NCBI GenBank assembly: GCA_002197995.1
Contig: NGZR01000004.1
Span: 5,394,001 to 5,458,000, forward strand
Direction: 5' to 3'
Origin: Gaeumannomyces sp. JS-464
Taxonomy: Eukaryota; Ascomycota; Sordariomycetes; Magnaporthales; Magnaporthaceae
Length of the DNA stretch: 64,000 nt
Shown: positions 22,441-34,368 of the stretch, piece by piece
Position numbering within the stretch: position 1 is the stretch's first letter
Layout: each line of letters opens with the position of its first letter
Translations under genes and position numbers: made by a program
Notes under the pieces: generated by a model
What the model was told of the DNA's origin: nothing
Database searches by the model: none
Seen by the model: the letters and a program-made list of their open reading frames with translations, nothing else

Positions 22441-24245
22441 TTACGTCTGGTACCGGAATTTCGGGCTTTCGTCGCCCAGCTCCTGAAGCTCCTCCTCTGA
22501 CAGGCTCTCATGGTCGGGCTTAACCTTGCCGCCGTCCCTGAGTCTGTTCTCCCGCGCGAACCAGAGCGTCAGAGACCCGTAGATAAGGCCGGCCATGCCG
22601 ACCATGGCGAGCGTGACGGCGTGGCCCCGGACGTAGCGCGGCTGATCGGCGTTGGGACTGCAGGGTGGAATGCATATTAGTCGCAGGGAACATTGTTTGT
22701 ACGAAAGCGCCGCCCAGTTCCACGAAGAAACATACTAGATAAAGGGAGCCATGATCCCAGACATGTTCCCTATCGTCAGCTGGAGGCCGTTGGCCGTTGT
22801 CCGCTTGCCGTACCGGGGGCTGTTGTTCGGGAGCTGTAGCAGATAATTAGCTTTGTGTCCATGCCGAAACCCCACTAATTATCCAGATGGATGGCCTACC
22901 CAAGCTAGTGGCAGCCCGACGACGACATAGAGCCCCGCTGCGACCAAGAAGCAGCTGTCAAGGAGGAAGGTTGAAAAGGTTAGTCTTGTTTTTGATCTTG
23001 GGAAGGAACAGGAGGCGCAGCAGGAAACTCACCCAAAGTACGACACGCCAGCAGACACGGGTGATATCAGCACGGCGTAGCCGACGCAGACGATGGCGGC
23101 GAAAATGACGCAAAAGATACCGCGGTGCTGCGTGCGATCCGAGAGCCAGGCCGTGGTCATGTAGCAGGCCGCACCCAGGAAGTAGCAGGGGATGGTGAGC
23201 AGCTGGACCTGCGCGTTGTCCCACGACCCGATGCCGCGGATTATGGTCGGGAGGAAGGTCGAAAAGCCGTAGAGGCAGCTGCAAACGTTGTTGAAGGTCA
23301 GTCATAGTGTTGCCCAGCCGCAGAAAAAGGGCGGCCCACTCACGTGTCGGCGCCAAACTGGCCGGCGCAGAACAGCCAGACCTTCCAGTCCTTGAACGCC
23401 TTGACCATGTCCTTTCGGCTGAACTTCTGCGCCTTCGCCGTATAGCCGTAGTGGCGCGAATGGCGGATCTCCATCGCCTTCTTCTCATTCTCGGTCAGGA
23501 AGTGGGCCGAGCCCGAGTCGTTGGGCAGGAAAAAGTACACCATAATACCGAGGATGATCGTCGGGATGCCCTCGATGATCATGATCCAGCGCCAGCCCGA
23601 CATTCCGGCGATGCCGTGCATGTGGCCGATCCCGTAAGCCAGCAGGCCCCCAAGGGCTCCGGCGATGGCGGCCGAGACGAAGAGGTAGCCGACACGCAGG
23701 GCCAGCTCGTGCTTGGTGTAGAAGAAGGTGAGGAAGACGTTCATGCCCGGGAACAGGCCGGCCTCGAGGGCGCCGAGGAGCAGGCGGCACGTGATCAGGC
23801 CGGCGTAGTTCTGCACCAGGCCGGATAGGGTGGCGACGATGCCCCAGCCCAGGGTGATGAAGGCGATCCAGTAGCGTGGCGTGAACTTTTTGAGGACCAG
23901 GTTGGAGGGTACCTCGAAGGTGATGTAGGTCACAAAAAGGATCGACACGGCGATCTGGAACTGGTTGCCGGCCAGGCCCAGGTCCGACTCGAAGTCGTAC
24001 AGACGCGCGTTGCCGATGTTGACGCGGTCGAGGAAGCTGAAGAGGTAGAGGCTCATGACCAGCCATAGCAGGTGGGCGTCGAGCTTCCGGACCAGCGCCT
24101 TCTCGTCGACGCCGAGGTCCTCGAGCGTCAGTGTCTGGGCTGATGCCGGGCCGGGACTCCCATTCTTCTTGTTAGCGTCAGACGCATAATGAACCTTGAC
24201 CGGAGCCTCTACATCCAGACGGCCCCGCTCCTCCTGGGAGTCCAT
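22441..24245 (-). CDS. MFS anion:cation symporter, Dal5/allantoate-permease-like
   Basis: Five exons (23344-24245, 23033-23278, 22900-22954, 22736-22833, 22441-22657) join in frame to 506 codons, with four canonical GT-AG introns of 65-78 nt. The family pattern is clear: LDAHLLWLVMSLYLFSFLDRVNIGNAR in TM1, ITFEVPSNLVLKKF in TM2-3, GWGIVATLSGLVQNYAGLI, EAGLFPGMNVFLTFFYTK, and GWRWIMIIEGIPTIILGI. Members carry allantoate, ureidosuccinate, nicotinate or other carboxylates at the plasma membrane; substrate here unknown. This gene has no frameshift. The peptidase upstream and P450 downstream do not suggest a pathway. Confidence 0.88.
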
Positions 24246-25910
24246 TTTTTGCAGGAGTCGGATCTGGGGAAACGGGGAGAGACGGCGTTGTCTTGTTTTT
24301 CTGGGAATTGCGGATGACTGAAGCGGGGAGGGTCGCTGCTTCAAAATCCGAGGTTGACAAATCTGATCTGACAGGCGGGTTCGAAGCTGGCCCCTGCTCT
24401 CAGTCTGTCAAGATGCCCGGATGACAGGACGAACCTCGACGAGATTGGGACGGCAGCACGAGGGTGGGAAAAAAAAATCTTCAGGGGGGCATTTCGGATT
24501 TTATCCTGGAGTAGTGGGATGCCGTGATCTCCATAAAACTAGGTGAGCGCGCCAAGCCAAGCAGCCAATTTCTTATCAAAGACAAATTGACCACGGAGTC
24601 GGACGGCGGGCGAAGAGATCCACAGCCCTGGCTCGATGTTGTACGGCTGCTTGGCGCGCGGCGACGATACCGACGGCTTTGAAAGAGGTGGGCGCCGCGG
24701 GGCCCCACCCCGAGATAGTAGCCGAGGGGCTGATCCAGGCCCAGCCAGGCACTGTTTTGGCGACAGCCCGCCGGCTGTGATGTGATTGGCCTTTAATCCT
24801 AGTCCTTCCCGTTTGCTGGCGCCGTTTAATGGGATCGGTCATCTGTCCGGCAGCGGGACCCGGCGCCGAACTGATGACAGATGTGATGGCGTCGCCAAAG
24901 CTGCGTCTCGGCCAGAGCAGCTCTGCCTGCCACTTGGGACGGCGCACGCAGCTGAGGTGGGGTGCTGCGACACGGCGTAGCGCTCGCCCGACATGGGGAT
25001 GCTTGCCTGCTCGCCCACCTTTTGGCTATTCTGGGTCCCTGGTGCGAGGAATTTCGTAGGTCCCTCTTCGGCTCAGTGAGAAAATATGTGTTTTTTGTCT
25101 GGCTTCCCACGCGAGAAGGCGCTGGGCTAGGAATGGCTGTGCGTTCAAGTTGTTTCCATCGAGATTCCCTGGGCGGGACGTGGGGCACACGCAACCCCGC
25201 TCACACGACGAACCACTGCGTCTCAATTTTTTTTTTTCTTCCTCGCCCCTCACAACACTACCTCACCGCAAAGCCTCGACAAGATGTCTTTGGGACTACC
25301 TAGGTAAGACCAAGCGACAGTGATACCACGAGCGCATCCTCGATAGATGCAGAATCCCTCGAAGGGTGCCGCTGCAGCCCCACCGTTGGGCGGTCCCATA
25401 CAGTCAGCAGCATGCGCAGCGTGCATCCAAACGTCTCGCATCATCCAATCAGGCCCGCATACCGACTTCTTGTTGGCCGGGCTCTGAGAAAAGCTCAGCT
25501 CGAACGCGCATTCAGCCCCAGATCAGCCAGCACTTTTCGACAATCAGCTTGCAGTCGGCTGAGAACAAACTGCCGAACGGAAAAGTGCACAAGGTCCATG
25601 TCAGTCACATGCCATATCAGGAGAGCAACACACGGCAAACAAACCGGTGAGGTCTCGACGGAGACATGGGTATCAGTTCCTCGACTGTTGCAATCTGTCT
25701 ATGCCAATTTGGTGTATATTCTTTGCTGCCACGTAACATAAAATTGAACAAAGGAGAGTTTATTGGGTGGTGTACCCTCTGCCTCGATCGTAAATCTGCC
25801 CGTCCAAGTATGGACAGGCAACCCGTGGCCGGCATCGCTTGCCATGCATCGATCAATTGCATCCCCCCGCCTATCACCCTCCCCTCTCTCTCCCTCTCCC
25901 CTACAAAATC
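24246..25910. other. Intergenic, no gene recognised
   Basis: About 1.7 kb holding the promoter of the Dal5-like gene and the 3' end of the P450. Short reading frames lack conserved features. Some T-rich stretches near 25226-25240 only. Confidence 0.5.
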
Positions 25911-27733
25911 TCACGCCTTAAGCTCCAGGCCCTTCCTCTCGATCAACTTGAGAAACAGCTGCGGCTTCTCCCAGACCCCGAAGCTGCGCTGAACGTCGAG
26001 CCAGTCCTCGCCGGTGCCCTCGGCCAGCTCGACGTCGAAGCGGAGCAGGATCTGCGTTATAATCAGGCGCATCTCGGCGTAGGCCAAGTTTTTCCCAATG
26101 CAATCGCGCGGCCCGTGGCTGAAGGGCTTGAAGGCGGCCCTAGAGCCGCCCACGTCGTACCGCGGCTCGTACAGCGGGTGGTCGGCGGGGAGGAACCGCT
26201 GCGGCCGGAATTCCTCCGGGTCCACGAAGTTGTCCGGGTTGTGGAAGGTCGCGATGGGGTAAACGTGGATGATGGCCTGGTCGTGGTTGCGGGCACTTGT
26301 CAGTTTTTCAACCATCACCTACCCACTGTGCTGGAGCGAGCACGAGCCGATGAATGGTGGAGGAACGGTGCAAGAAAACATACATCCTTGGGAACAAACT
26401 CCCCGCCGACCACGGCTCGAGGAGACGCGCGCGGCGGGAACTCGGCGACAGGCGGGTGGAAACGCATGGCCTCCTCGATGCAGGCGTGCAGAAGCGGCAA
26501 GGCTTTGGGGCCGATGGAGCGCAGATCGACGTCAGCCTCTCTGGTAAGGGCAGCATGCACCTCCGCGACAACGGCGTCGCGGATAGCGCGGTTGCGGGGT
26601 CGCGATAGCAGAAAGAGCAGCACCGCAGTGGTCGTGCCCGTGGTTTCGCTCCCGGCCCCGATCAGGAGGAAGGCGTTGAGCTCGAGCTGCTCATTGCCCG
26701 TCCGTCTCGCTGCCTTGCTTCTTCATCATGTAGAAGAAGAAGTCGCGCCGGAGGCCCGACAACTGCGCGGCGCCCGCGACCCGCGCCTCGGTGTTGATGG
26801 CGGGCTCGGGCCCCAGGGCCATGCGTGCGCGCGCCTTCTCGCGCGCGTAGGTCATGTTGTTTCGGTTGGCCTGGAGCGAGCCGCCCGGGTCCAGCACGGC
26901 CAGCACTTTAAGCGGCCCCATGGACCTCCAGAAGCGGGCCATGGCGCCGCCGCGAATGCCGCGGAACATGTTGCGAACCCAGGGGTGGTAGGCGCTGCTG
27001 TTAAGGCTGCCGAAGGACTCGCCAAGCGCCAAATCGCCGATGATATCGAAAGTGACATAATTCAGCCAGTCCATCATGGCGACGGGTTTGGAGCCGCCCG
27101 CGGCATTTTCTGCCAGGCGGCGGATCAAAAGCTCGACGTAATACTGCAAGACGGGCTCCTGGTCCGCCAAAGCGCCTTCGCTAAAAGCGTGAGCCAGTTG
27201 GCGGCGGTGGCGGCGGTGGTCCTCGCGCGTTGGGGGCCGATAATGCTGTTCCAATCGTCGGAGAAAAATCTGCCGGGGATCTTGTGGAATTCAGTGGCGT
27301 CCCCCCCCCCCCCCCCCCCCCCGGGTCGGTGCGCGTATACATCCGGGAACGCAGCGGCGCCGTCGACGGAGATGCGGTTGGGGCCGATCCGCACCACCCT
27401 GCCGTGTTTCCTGTGCAAGCGCTGCACCCGCCGCGCCATGTTGCCCATCACGGAGCTTTGGAAGTTGTAAAAGAAGTCCGAGAGGGCGAGGTCCAACGGC
27501 CCAGGGTATTTGGACAATGGGTGGAACCAGATCCGGTATGCCGCGAGACCGATGCTGTACAGGACGAACTGTTGTCTTTTCCATCAGCCAGGTAACTCGG
27601 GGCCAAGGGGCAAGGTTAAAAGTATCGAACCACTTACGCCTGCGGCCAAGCCGACGGCCATGTTGGGTAGCGTTAGCGGCCTTCCGCCACCGCTCGAAAG
27701 CGGCAGCACCTGGGCCGCGTCGACGGATGACAT
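25911..27733 (-). CDS. Cytochrome P450, CYP65/isotrichodermin-hydroxylase-like, frame broken twice
   Basis: Exons 27638-27733, 26384-27568 and 25911-26276. The N-terminal anchor (MAVGLAAGFVLYSIGLAAY) leads to the YRIWFHPLSKYPGP proline region. Helix I is GAGSETTGTT, the ExxR motif EEAMRF, the PERF-like motif FRPQRFL, and the heme loop FSHGPRDCIGKNLA with axial Cys. HRRHRRQLAHAFSEGALADQEP is the helix C region of this group. It is an ER-bound monooxygenase, probably of secondary metabolism or detoxification. The frame is shifted by CG-dinucleotide expansion near 27225 and one extra base near 26698, together three bases. A C22 run (27301-27322) inside exon 2 encodes a Gly run where relatives have a short loop. 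Confidence 0.82.
27301..27322. repeat. C22 homopolymer inside the P450 coding region
   Basis: Uninterrupted 22 C on the plus strand, read as about seven Gly codons on the minus strand between VYAHRP and DATEFHKIPGRFF. Confidence 0.95.
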
Positions 27734-29079
27734 CTCTGCCGTCGCCTGCTTTGGACTCTTCTCGAAATCTGTCTTGCTCGTCAGGCGGCCGGTCTTTCTC
27801 CTATTGGTCTGCTTTGTTGCCTAGGTTTGGAACCATGAGATTACTCCGCGATGATGGGATGAAGAAAGAGAGTTGCAACGGGAAAACCCAATCCTCTGCG
27901 GTCCTTTTTGTACCGTTGCCATTGCCTTCCCGAGACACAACACAGACACTCGGGGTCGGGACTCGAGACAAATATTCTGGACCGCGGGCCCGGCTTATCA
28001 ACGTCATCTCCGTACGGCACAAGGCACAAACCCCTCATGCAGGATGACCGGGGCAGCGGAAATGCCCAGGACTCCCGACGGGTTGCTTGGCAGCTGGGTA
28101 GGTATGCAGCACAGGCATGGGCCCATGTCGGGGCCATCCCGGGCCCGGGAGGACCCGCGCAGCAATGCCGCCCGAGCATCGGCAAGCTGCGACGATGGGT
28201 GATAACGCAAGACGACATAATCACTAGGGATCTACATAGTTCAAAAAAGTAAAGCCTCAACCGCTAAGCAGCGTCGGAGAAAGGGAGGACGGCCACGATG
28301 TAACGGGGCAAGTCCCTGCTGCTATATTCTCGAACGTGGCACGCGCAAATGAGAACCAGCCCAGGAACCATCCCACGGGCTTTCTCTCAACGCCCGAGCC
28401 CGGCCGAGTTCATTGTCTCACATCACTTGCTGGACAGGGGGTTCCACGGACTCCCGTCCCAGGAGGGGCGGCGGGGCATGCGGCGCATCCCGACGGCGGC
28501 TGCGCCTGGGGCCTATTTGTCTGTCGGCATGTGGAGTTGGATCGTTGATATCTCTCGGCAGCGGGATTTGGCGCCAAATCGAGAACCGACAGACGAAGAT
28601 GGAATCGTAGAACCTGGGTCTTTTGGATCCTTTGCCCGCTATCCCGAGGCAGCCACATACAATTTGTTGATGAGGCGGGGTCGCGACTTGGCTAATAAGG
28701 CTGGTAGGCTGACGGCTGAGAGCACGCAAGGATTCGACAGGCCAGAACGACTGTGGCGCCTGCACGTCGGTTACGACTTCCTGTGAGCTGAGCTGGCTAG
28801 ATGATGGATGGCGGGGTGCCGACCAAGGTCATCCCTCCATGTCCCGTATGGTGCTGGGTGTCAAAATCGACGTAACCCCGCTCGCTTTCACAAAATCCCA
28901 CCAACTTTGCCGCTCCCGACCAAGCCTACATAGCCCAGTTGATAACCTGACAGCCTATCTCCTACCTTCTGGCCTACCTACCTATCTGCCTACCTCTACC
29001 AACGGGGCAACTCATCTGTTTACACTCAATCCGATACAATCCGTCCAAGCGCGTCAGCCTTCAACCATAACCTATCACG
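27734..29079. other. Divergent intergenic region
   Basis: About 1.3 kb between P450 and NLR. No conserved product in any frame. TACCTACC-like short repeats occur at 28965-28995 in the NLR leader. Confidence 0.5.
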
Positions 29080-32000
29080 ATGGAGGCAGCAGGACTTGCT
29101 CTCGGTGTCGCGGGCCTCGCAGGGCTGTTTAGCGTCTGCGTGGATATCCTCGAGAAAGTCAACGCATTCAGGGACGCAGGTTTCACCTCTCGCTCCTCCA
29201 CAACGATATTCAATGTCAGCAAGCTCGTTCTCGATCGTTGGGGCCAATCCGTTGGCATCAAAGGAGACGGACTGATGGCTCAGTATCATCCATCCCTCGA
29301 CGACCCCCACATTGCCGCCCAAGTTGCCGACATCCTCACGAACATCAAGGATCTGTGTACCCAACTCGACAAATCGCTCGAGGCGGCCTCCCAGAGCCCT
29401 AAGCAATTCAGGCCGCTGCGCAGGGCGCCGACCGGTTCTCTCGCTGCCGGGAGCACTCAGGCAAAAACTCGTTCGGACAAGGATGGTCCATCCTTACTTG
29501 CCAAACTTGACTGGGCTGGCCGGAGCCAAGCCCGGACCAAGTCAAGCCTGGAGCTACTCCGCGAACTTCTGGCGGGTCTTTTCGAACTGGTTCCCGCACC
29601 TGATGCACACCTCGAGAAGCTTCTTCTGGAGTCACAGGCCCGAATGGAGGGTTCGTTGTTTTTATCCTTTATCCCCGCTCGCCCGCCCTAAAGCGAGAAC
29701 AGTTTAGCTGACATGGGTCATATCGCAGCCGAGGCCAACACCGCTGTAAAAAAGTGGCTTGACGCACCGTGGAACACCGACGTCTACGACCGTTCGCGCA
29801 GGAGCAGGCTTCCCAACACCTGCGAATGGATCCTTGAGCGTGAATTCTTTTCCCACTGGCTGTCTGCAGACTTCCCTGATGCAAAGCCTAAGGTCCTCTG
29901 GGTCAACGGCCCAGCTGGCTACGGCAAGACGATTCTTTGCGCAAAGGTGGCTGAGCATGTTTCCAGCCACTTTGATCCCGAGCACCCCGTTGCCCACTAC
30001 TTTGTGTCCGCCGAGTCCGGCACAGGAGATGCGCCCTCGCCATAATTAAGTCCTGGCTGTTTCAGCTGGTCACCCAGAGCTCCGCCGCTCTCGACATTGC
30101 CCGCGAACTCTGGGACACGAACACGGCTCCCAGTGCGAGCCAGGACGATGTCGTGCAAGTTTTGAACAATGTCCTCCACGGGCTTGGCGGTTGCACGCTT
30201 ATCGCGGACGGTCTTGACGAGTGCGCGTGGACCCAGGATTCCCGTGCAGGTGACCGAGATAGGAACTCGGCCATGGGCTTCTTGGCTCCATCGCCGACGT
30301 TGTCAGCCAGACCATGACTCGGATCCTGCTCGTCAGCCGCAGAGAAGAAGACCGGATCAAGCCTGCGTTCAACTCCCAGCTGTCATCTAGCCCGTTCATT
30401 GTGACCGCCGAGCACTCCATCATGCCCGACGACGTCCACACGGATGCGAAAGCCTTCTCTCAAGACATCGCACGCAAAAAGCTGGCCAGGAGAAGCGAGG
30501 AGCAGCAATCTGAACTGGCCGACAAAATGCTCGCCAAATCGGATGGCATGTTTCTTTGGATAAAAATGCTCGAAGGCGACCTCTCAAAAGCTAACAACAC
30601 TAAAAAGGTCTTCCGGGCGGTCGAGCAAGCTCCAAGCGGCATTCAAGACCTTTACCTCCGAAACTGGGGCAGGATAGCCAACAACCCCGACAGCGTCGCC
30701 AAGGCCAAAGCTTTTACAATCCTGCGATGGGCCGCGTTTAGTGCTCGCCCACTCACCGTCCTCGAGCTCGTGGAGGCCTTGACCATCCCTAAAGAGGACG
30801 GTGTCGACGATCTTGACGATGACGAGCTGCCAGACGGGATGGACGACATAGATGAGGACTACATCCAGAAAAATATCGTGGACCTGTGTGGCTCTTTGGT
30901 TGAGGCCCGACGGCAGAAGCAGAAGGGATCCGCCTCCGATGCTGACCCCGCCCCAGACGAGCACCCAGAGTCCGGGGAGCTTCCACCGGCTGCCTGCGAG
31001 ACCATCAACATTGTACACTTCTCCGTTCGGGAGTTCCTCCTCGGCCGACTCCCTCCCGGCGCCGGTCTTCGCCCAGCTGACGAGAAGCTGGCTAACAGAG
31101 ATATTGTGCACACCCGACACCTCACCGTCCTCTGTCTTCGGTATCTCGGCATGCGGCGTGCATTGGAAGAGCAGCTGGAGTTGGGAGATGAGAAGCATGA
31201 GCGGAGATTCCTCCCTCTCGCCCTCGACTCATTCAAATCCCTATGCAACCAGTCGGGCGATGTCTCTATCACGCCTACGATCGCTGCACTGGCCTGCAGG
31301 TTGATAGACCCGCGGCGTGAGACCTGGATTTCTCTCAAGAGACATATCGAGTCGTGGGCATGGCATAGCGAGGCCCAAAGTCAAAGTTATCGCGCACTTT
31401 TCCTTGCCTGCTGCCTTGGATTCGAGCCTCTCAGATACATGTTATCTGAAGTTGGGATTCATGCCACCACAACAGACGCCAAAGGCCAAACCGCGTTGCA
31501 TCTGGCATTTCTTAGAGGGCGGTGCTCAGAAGCCATTATCGAGCTGCTGATAGAGCATGGGGCCGATGTCAATGCCCTCCAAAACGACGGCATATCGCCT
31601 TTGATGGAAGCAGCGCGCTGGGGTCGCTTACCAGGAGCAAAGGTTCTTTTAGAACATGGAGCCAAACAGACCCCTGACTGGAAGGGGCTCACGCCTCTGC
31701 ATCTTGCTGCTCGGAGGAGCCACATGGAGTTTGTTCAACTCCTTGTCAACCATGCAGCCGACGTGAACGCGACGAGCGAATTTTTAACAACGCCTCTTCA
31801 TGATGCGTGCAACACGGCCTGCGACGGTATTTCGACCTTCCTGTTGGATCGAGGGGCTGATGCCAGACCGCGAGATAGCCAGGGACAGACTCCCCTAGCT
31901 TATGCAATCGCGCGGGGCAACAAGATCTGGAGGCGGCTCTTTGGCCTTACGAGCGGCGGCGACTTCGATATGAACAGCGCCTACAAGGACGGTCGCACAT

Positions 32001-34200
32001 TGCTTCATTTAGTCGCCGCCTGCGAGGAACCTCTCGTGCCAAACTTAGTCGGAGCTGTAGAGCTGTTTGTGGGTCTAGGCGCAAACCTGGAAGCTCGGGA
32101 CAGCCGCGGCGAAACCCCGCTGCACCTTGCGGCTTACTCCGGAAATATACCCTCTTCAACGGCCTTGCTGCTGAAAGGGGCGTCTACCGAGGCAAGAGGC
32201 AGGGATGGCGTAACTCCGCTTCACGCCGCGGTTTGGGCCGATCATCCCGCCCTTGTACGACTCCTTTTGGAGCACAATGCGGAGCTTGAGAGCCGGAGCA
32301 AACACGGAAAAACTCCACTTCATTTCGCAGCTCGCGAGGGGAGGCTTGAATGCGCGAAGCTCCTCATAGCCCGCGGGGCGGACGTAGCATGCAAAGAAAC
32401 ACACGGAATGGCTGGGCTGCTGTCCATTATGCAGCTGATTTCGGGCGCTTGGACTGCTTGGAACTCCTACAAAATCACGGAGCAGACCTCAACCACCCAA
32501 CTAATGACGGCTGGATGCCCATTCACATGGCCTGCTCTCGGGGACACCATAAGTGTGTTAAATTCCTGCTTGACGAAGGGATAAACGTCGACTCTCAATC
32601 CGCTGGAGGCTTTACGCCCCTCCTGTTTGCATCCCAGGAGGGCCATCTCGCTTGCGTACAACTTCTACTGGATCATGGAACGAATCCGAACCCTGCAAAC
32701 AAGGACGGCTGGATGCCCATCCACGCAGCCTGCTATGCCGGATACGTCGGTTGCTTAAAGCTCCTATTAGACAAAAGGGTAAACGTTGACGTTCAAACCG
32801 CCGAAGGCTTTACACCGCTTCTGGTCGCACTTTTAGCGGGCCATCTCGCTTGCGTACAACTTCTCCTGGACCACGGAGCGAATTTCAACTCTGCAGATGA
32901 GGACGGCTGGATGCCCATCCACGTAGCCTGCCAGGCCGGACATTTCGACTGTTTAAAGCTCCTATTAGACAAAGGAGTAAGCGCCAACGTCACCGATGCC
33001 GAAGGCTACACCCCACTTATAGCTGCATCCTCGGAAGGGCATATTGATTGCCTGAAGCTTTTACTCGAGCACGGGGCAGAGATCAGCTCTGCAGATAAAA
33101 GTGGCCGGATGCCCATCCACGCAGCCTGTCAAAGCGGACATTTCGACTGTTTAAAGCTCCTGTTAGACAAAGGGGTAAGCGCCAATGTTACCGATGCCGA
33201 AGGCCACACCCCACTTATGGCTGCATCCTTGGAAGGGCATCTTGATTGCCTGAAGCTTTTGCTCGAGCATGGCGCAGACATCGACTGCCGGGATCTCGAT
33301 GGATCTTCGCCAGTCCATTTCGCGTCTGGCGGTGGCCATTTCGACTGTTTGAAGCTTCTACTGGAGAATGGAGCGGATTTCAGGTCGCGAGATGGCGATG
33401 GTGAAACTGCATTGTATTGGGCTGCCAGAAAAAGTGCCCAGGACGGGCATTTCAACTGCTTCAAGCTTCTGCGCGAGGCTGGAGCTGATGTGACCGCCAC
33501 CTCAATACACGGCGTCACGCTTGCCCATGTCGCCTCGTGGGGCACCGCAAGTCCTAACTGTTTGAAGCTTGTCCTCGAGGCAGGAGTGGATCCGACTCGG
33601 CTGACTGACCTCGGACGGAATATTCTTCACCGGGCTGCCCGCTCAGGAAGTGAAGAAATACTGGGCGTGGCCCTCGAATACTGTGACTTGGATGCCCTGA
33701 GCCGGGACAGGTTCGGGCTTTCGAGTCTTGCGATGGCAGTTGCTGGCGGCCACGAAGCCGCCGCTGCCAAACTCCTAGCCACCACCAAAGGACAGTTCGA
33801 CTTTCCGGACAACTTTGGCCGGTCATTGCTCTGGTGGACCCGCCGGAATGGATGTGCGGCTCTAGATGGCCTACTCAGGTGCGAGGCGGATCAAAGAGGC
33901 GCTTGCCTCATTGAGCCAGCCATGCGCCCGAGCGAGTTTGAGTACACCCCATGCCGGGCCCTACCGCAAGACTTTTCGTATTGCGATGTGTGCACACTCA
34001 ATCTCAGGCATGGAGAGACTTACTACACATGCCCGGCCTGCGGGGAAGGGGTATTTGACGCCTGTCAAGAGTGTTTTGATCTTGGGGCGGTTTGCGAGCC
34101 GTTCCATGTGATGGACAGACGCGTGGCAGACGAGGCGCCGGCAGAAAATGAGTCGGCTGAGGACGATGCAGCGAACATAGCAGAGTCGGAAGATGATTAG
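29080..34200 (+). CDS. HeLo-NACHT-ankyrin-ZZ NLR-type protein
   Basis: Two exons (29080-29650, 29729-34200), about 1,680 residues. The N-terminus (LALGVAGLAGLFSVCVDILE, then a VLDRWGQSVGI stretch) matches the HeLo domain of HET-S-type proteins, a membrane-disrupting cell-death effector. Near residue 250 is the NACHT P-loop (LWVNGPAGYGKT), with Walker B-like LIADGLDECAW later. A winged-helix-like region (NIVHFSVREFLL) precedes about 23 ankyrin repeats (31469-33850). The C-terminus has a ZZ-type zinc finger (YCDVCTLN, CPACGEG, ACQECFDLGAVC, then His) and an acidic tail. Such proteins sense non-self through repeats and trigger programmed cell death. The frame shifts near 30034, 30283 and 32405; correction gives an exact multiple of three. 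Unresolved: indel error or inactive allele. Confidence 0.85.
32443..33290 (+). repeat. 198-bp higher-order ankyrin repeat array
   Basis: A 66-residue, two-ankyrin unit repeats about four times at a fixed 198-bp period. GGCCATCTCGCTTGCGTACA occurs at 32641 and 32839; CATTTCGACTGTTTAAAGCT occurs at 32941 and 33139. Odd repeats begin DGWMPIHAAC, even repeats AEGFTPLL. Neighbouring units stay very similar at DNA level, implying recent duplication or gene conversion. Confidence 0.9.
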
Positions 34201-34368
34201 CAAGAGTTGGGGAACAGCGAAGCGTCTGAGAGGACACCCCCAGACTCCGCAGTGTCTTTGATCCTGCTTCCGGGGCCCACGTCTAGAAGTTATTCTGATG
34301 TTTTGCATTGATGATGGCAGGAGTCCGGTTCTATTTTCATCAATGTATCTCCGATTTAAAAGGCGACC

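Noticed and set aside
25839..27470. 543-codon plus-strand open frame
   Set aside because: Antisense to the P450, which has all family motifs; this frame has none and crosses the C22 run as poly-Pro.
32443..33290. Repeat array considered as CRISPR-like
   Set aside because: Repeats are 198-bp coding ankyrin units without spacers, in a eukaryotic genome.
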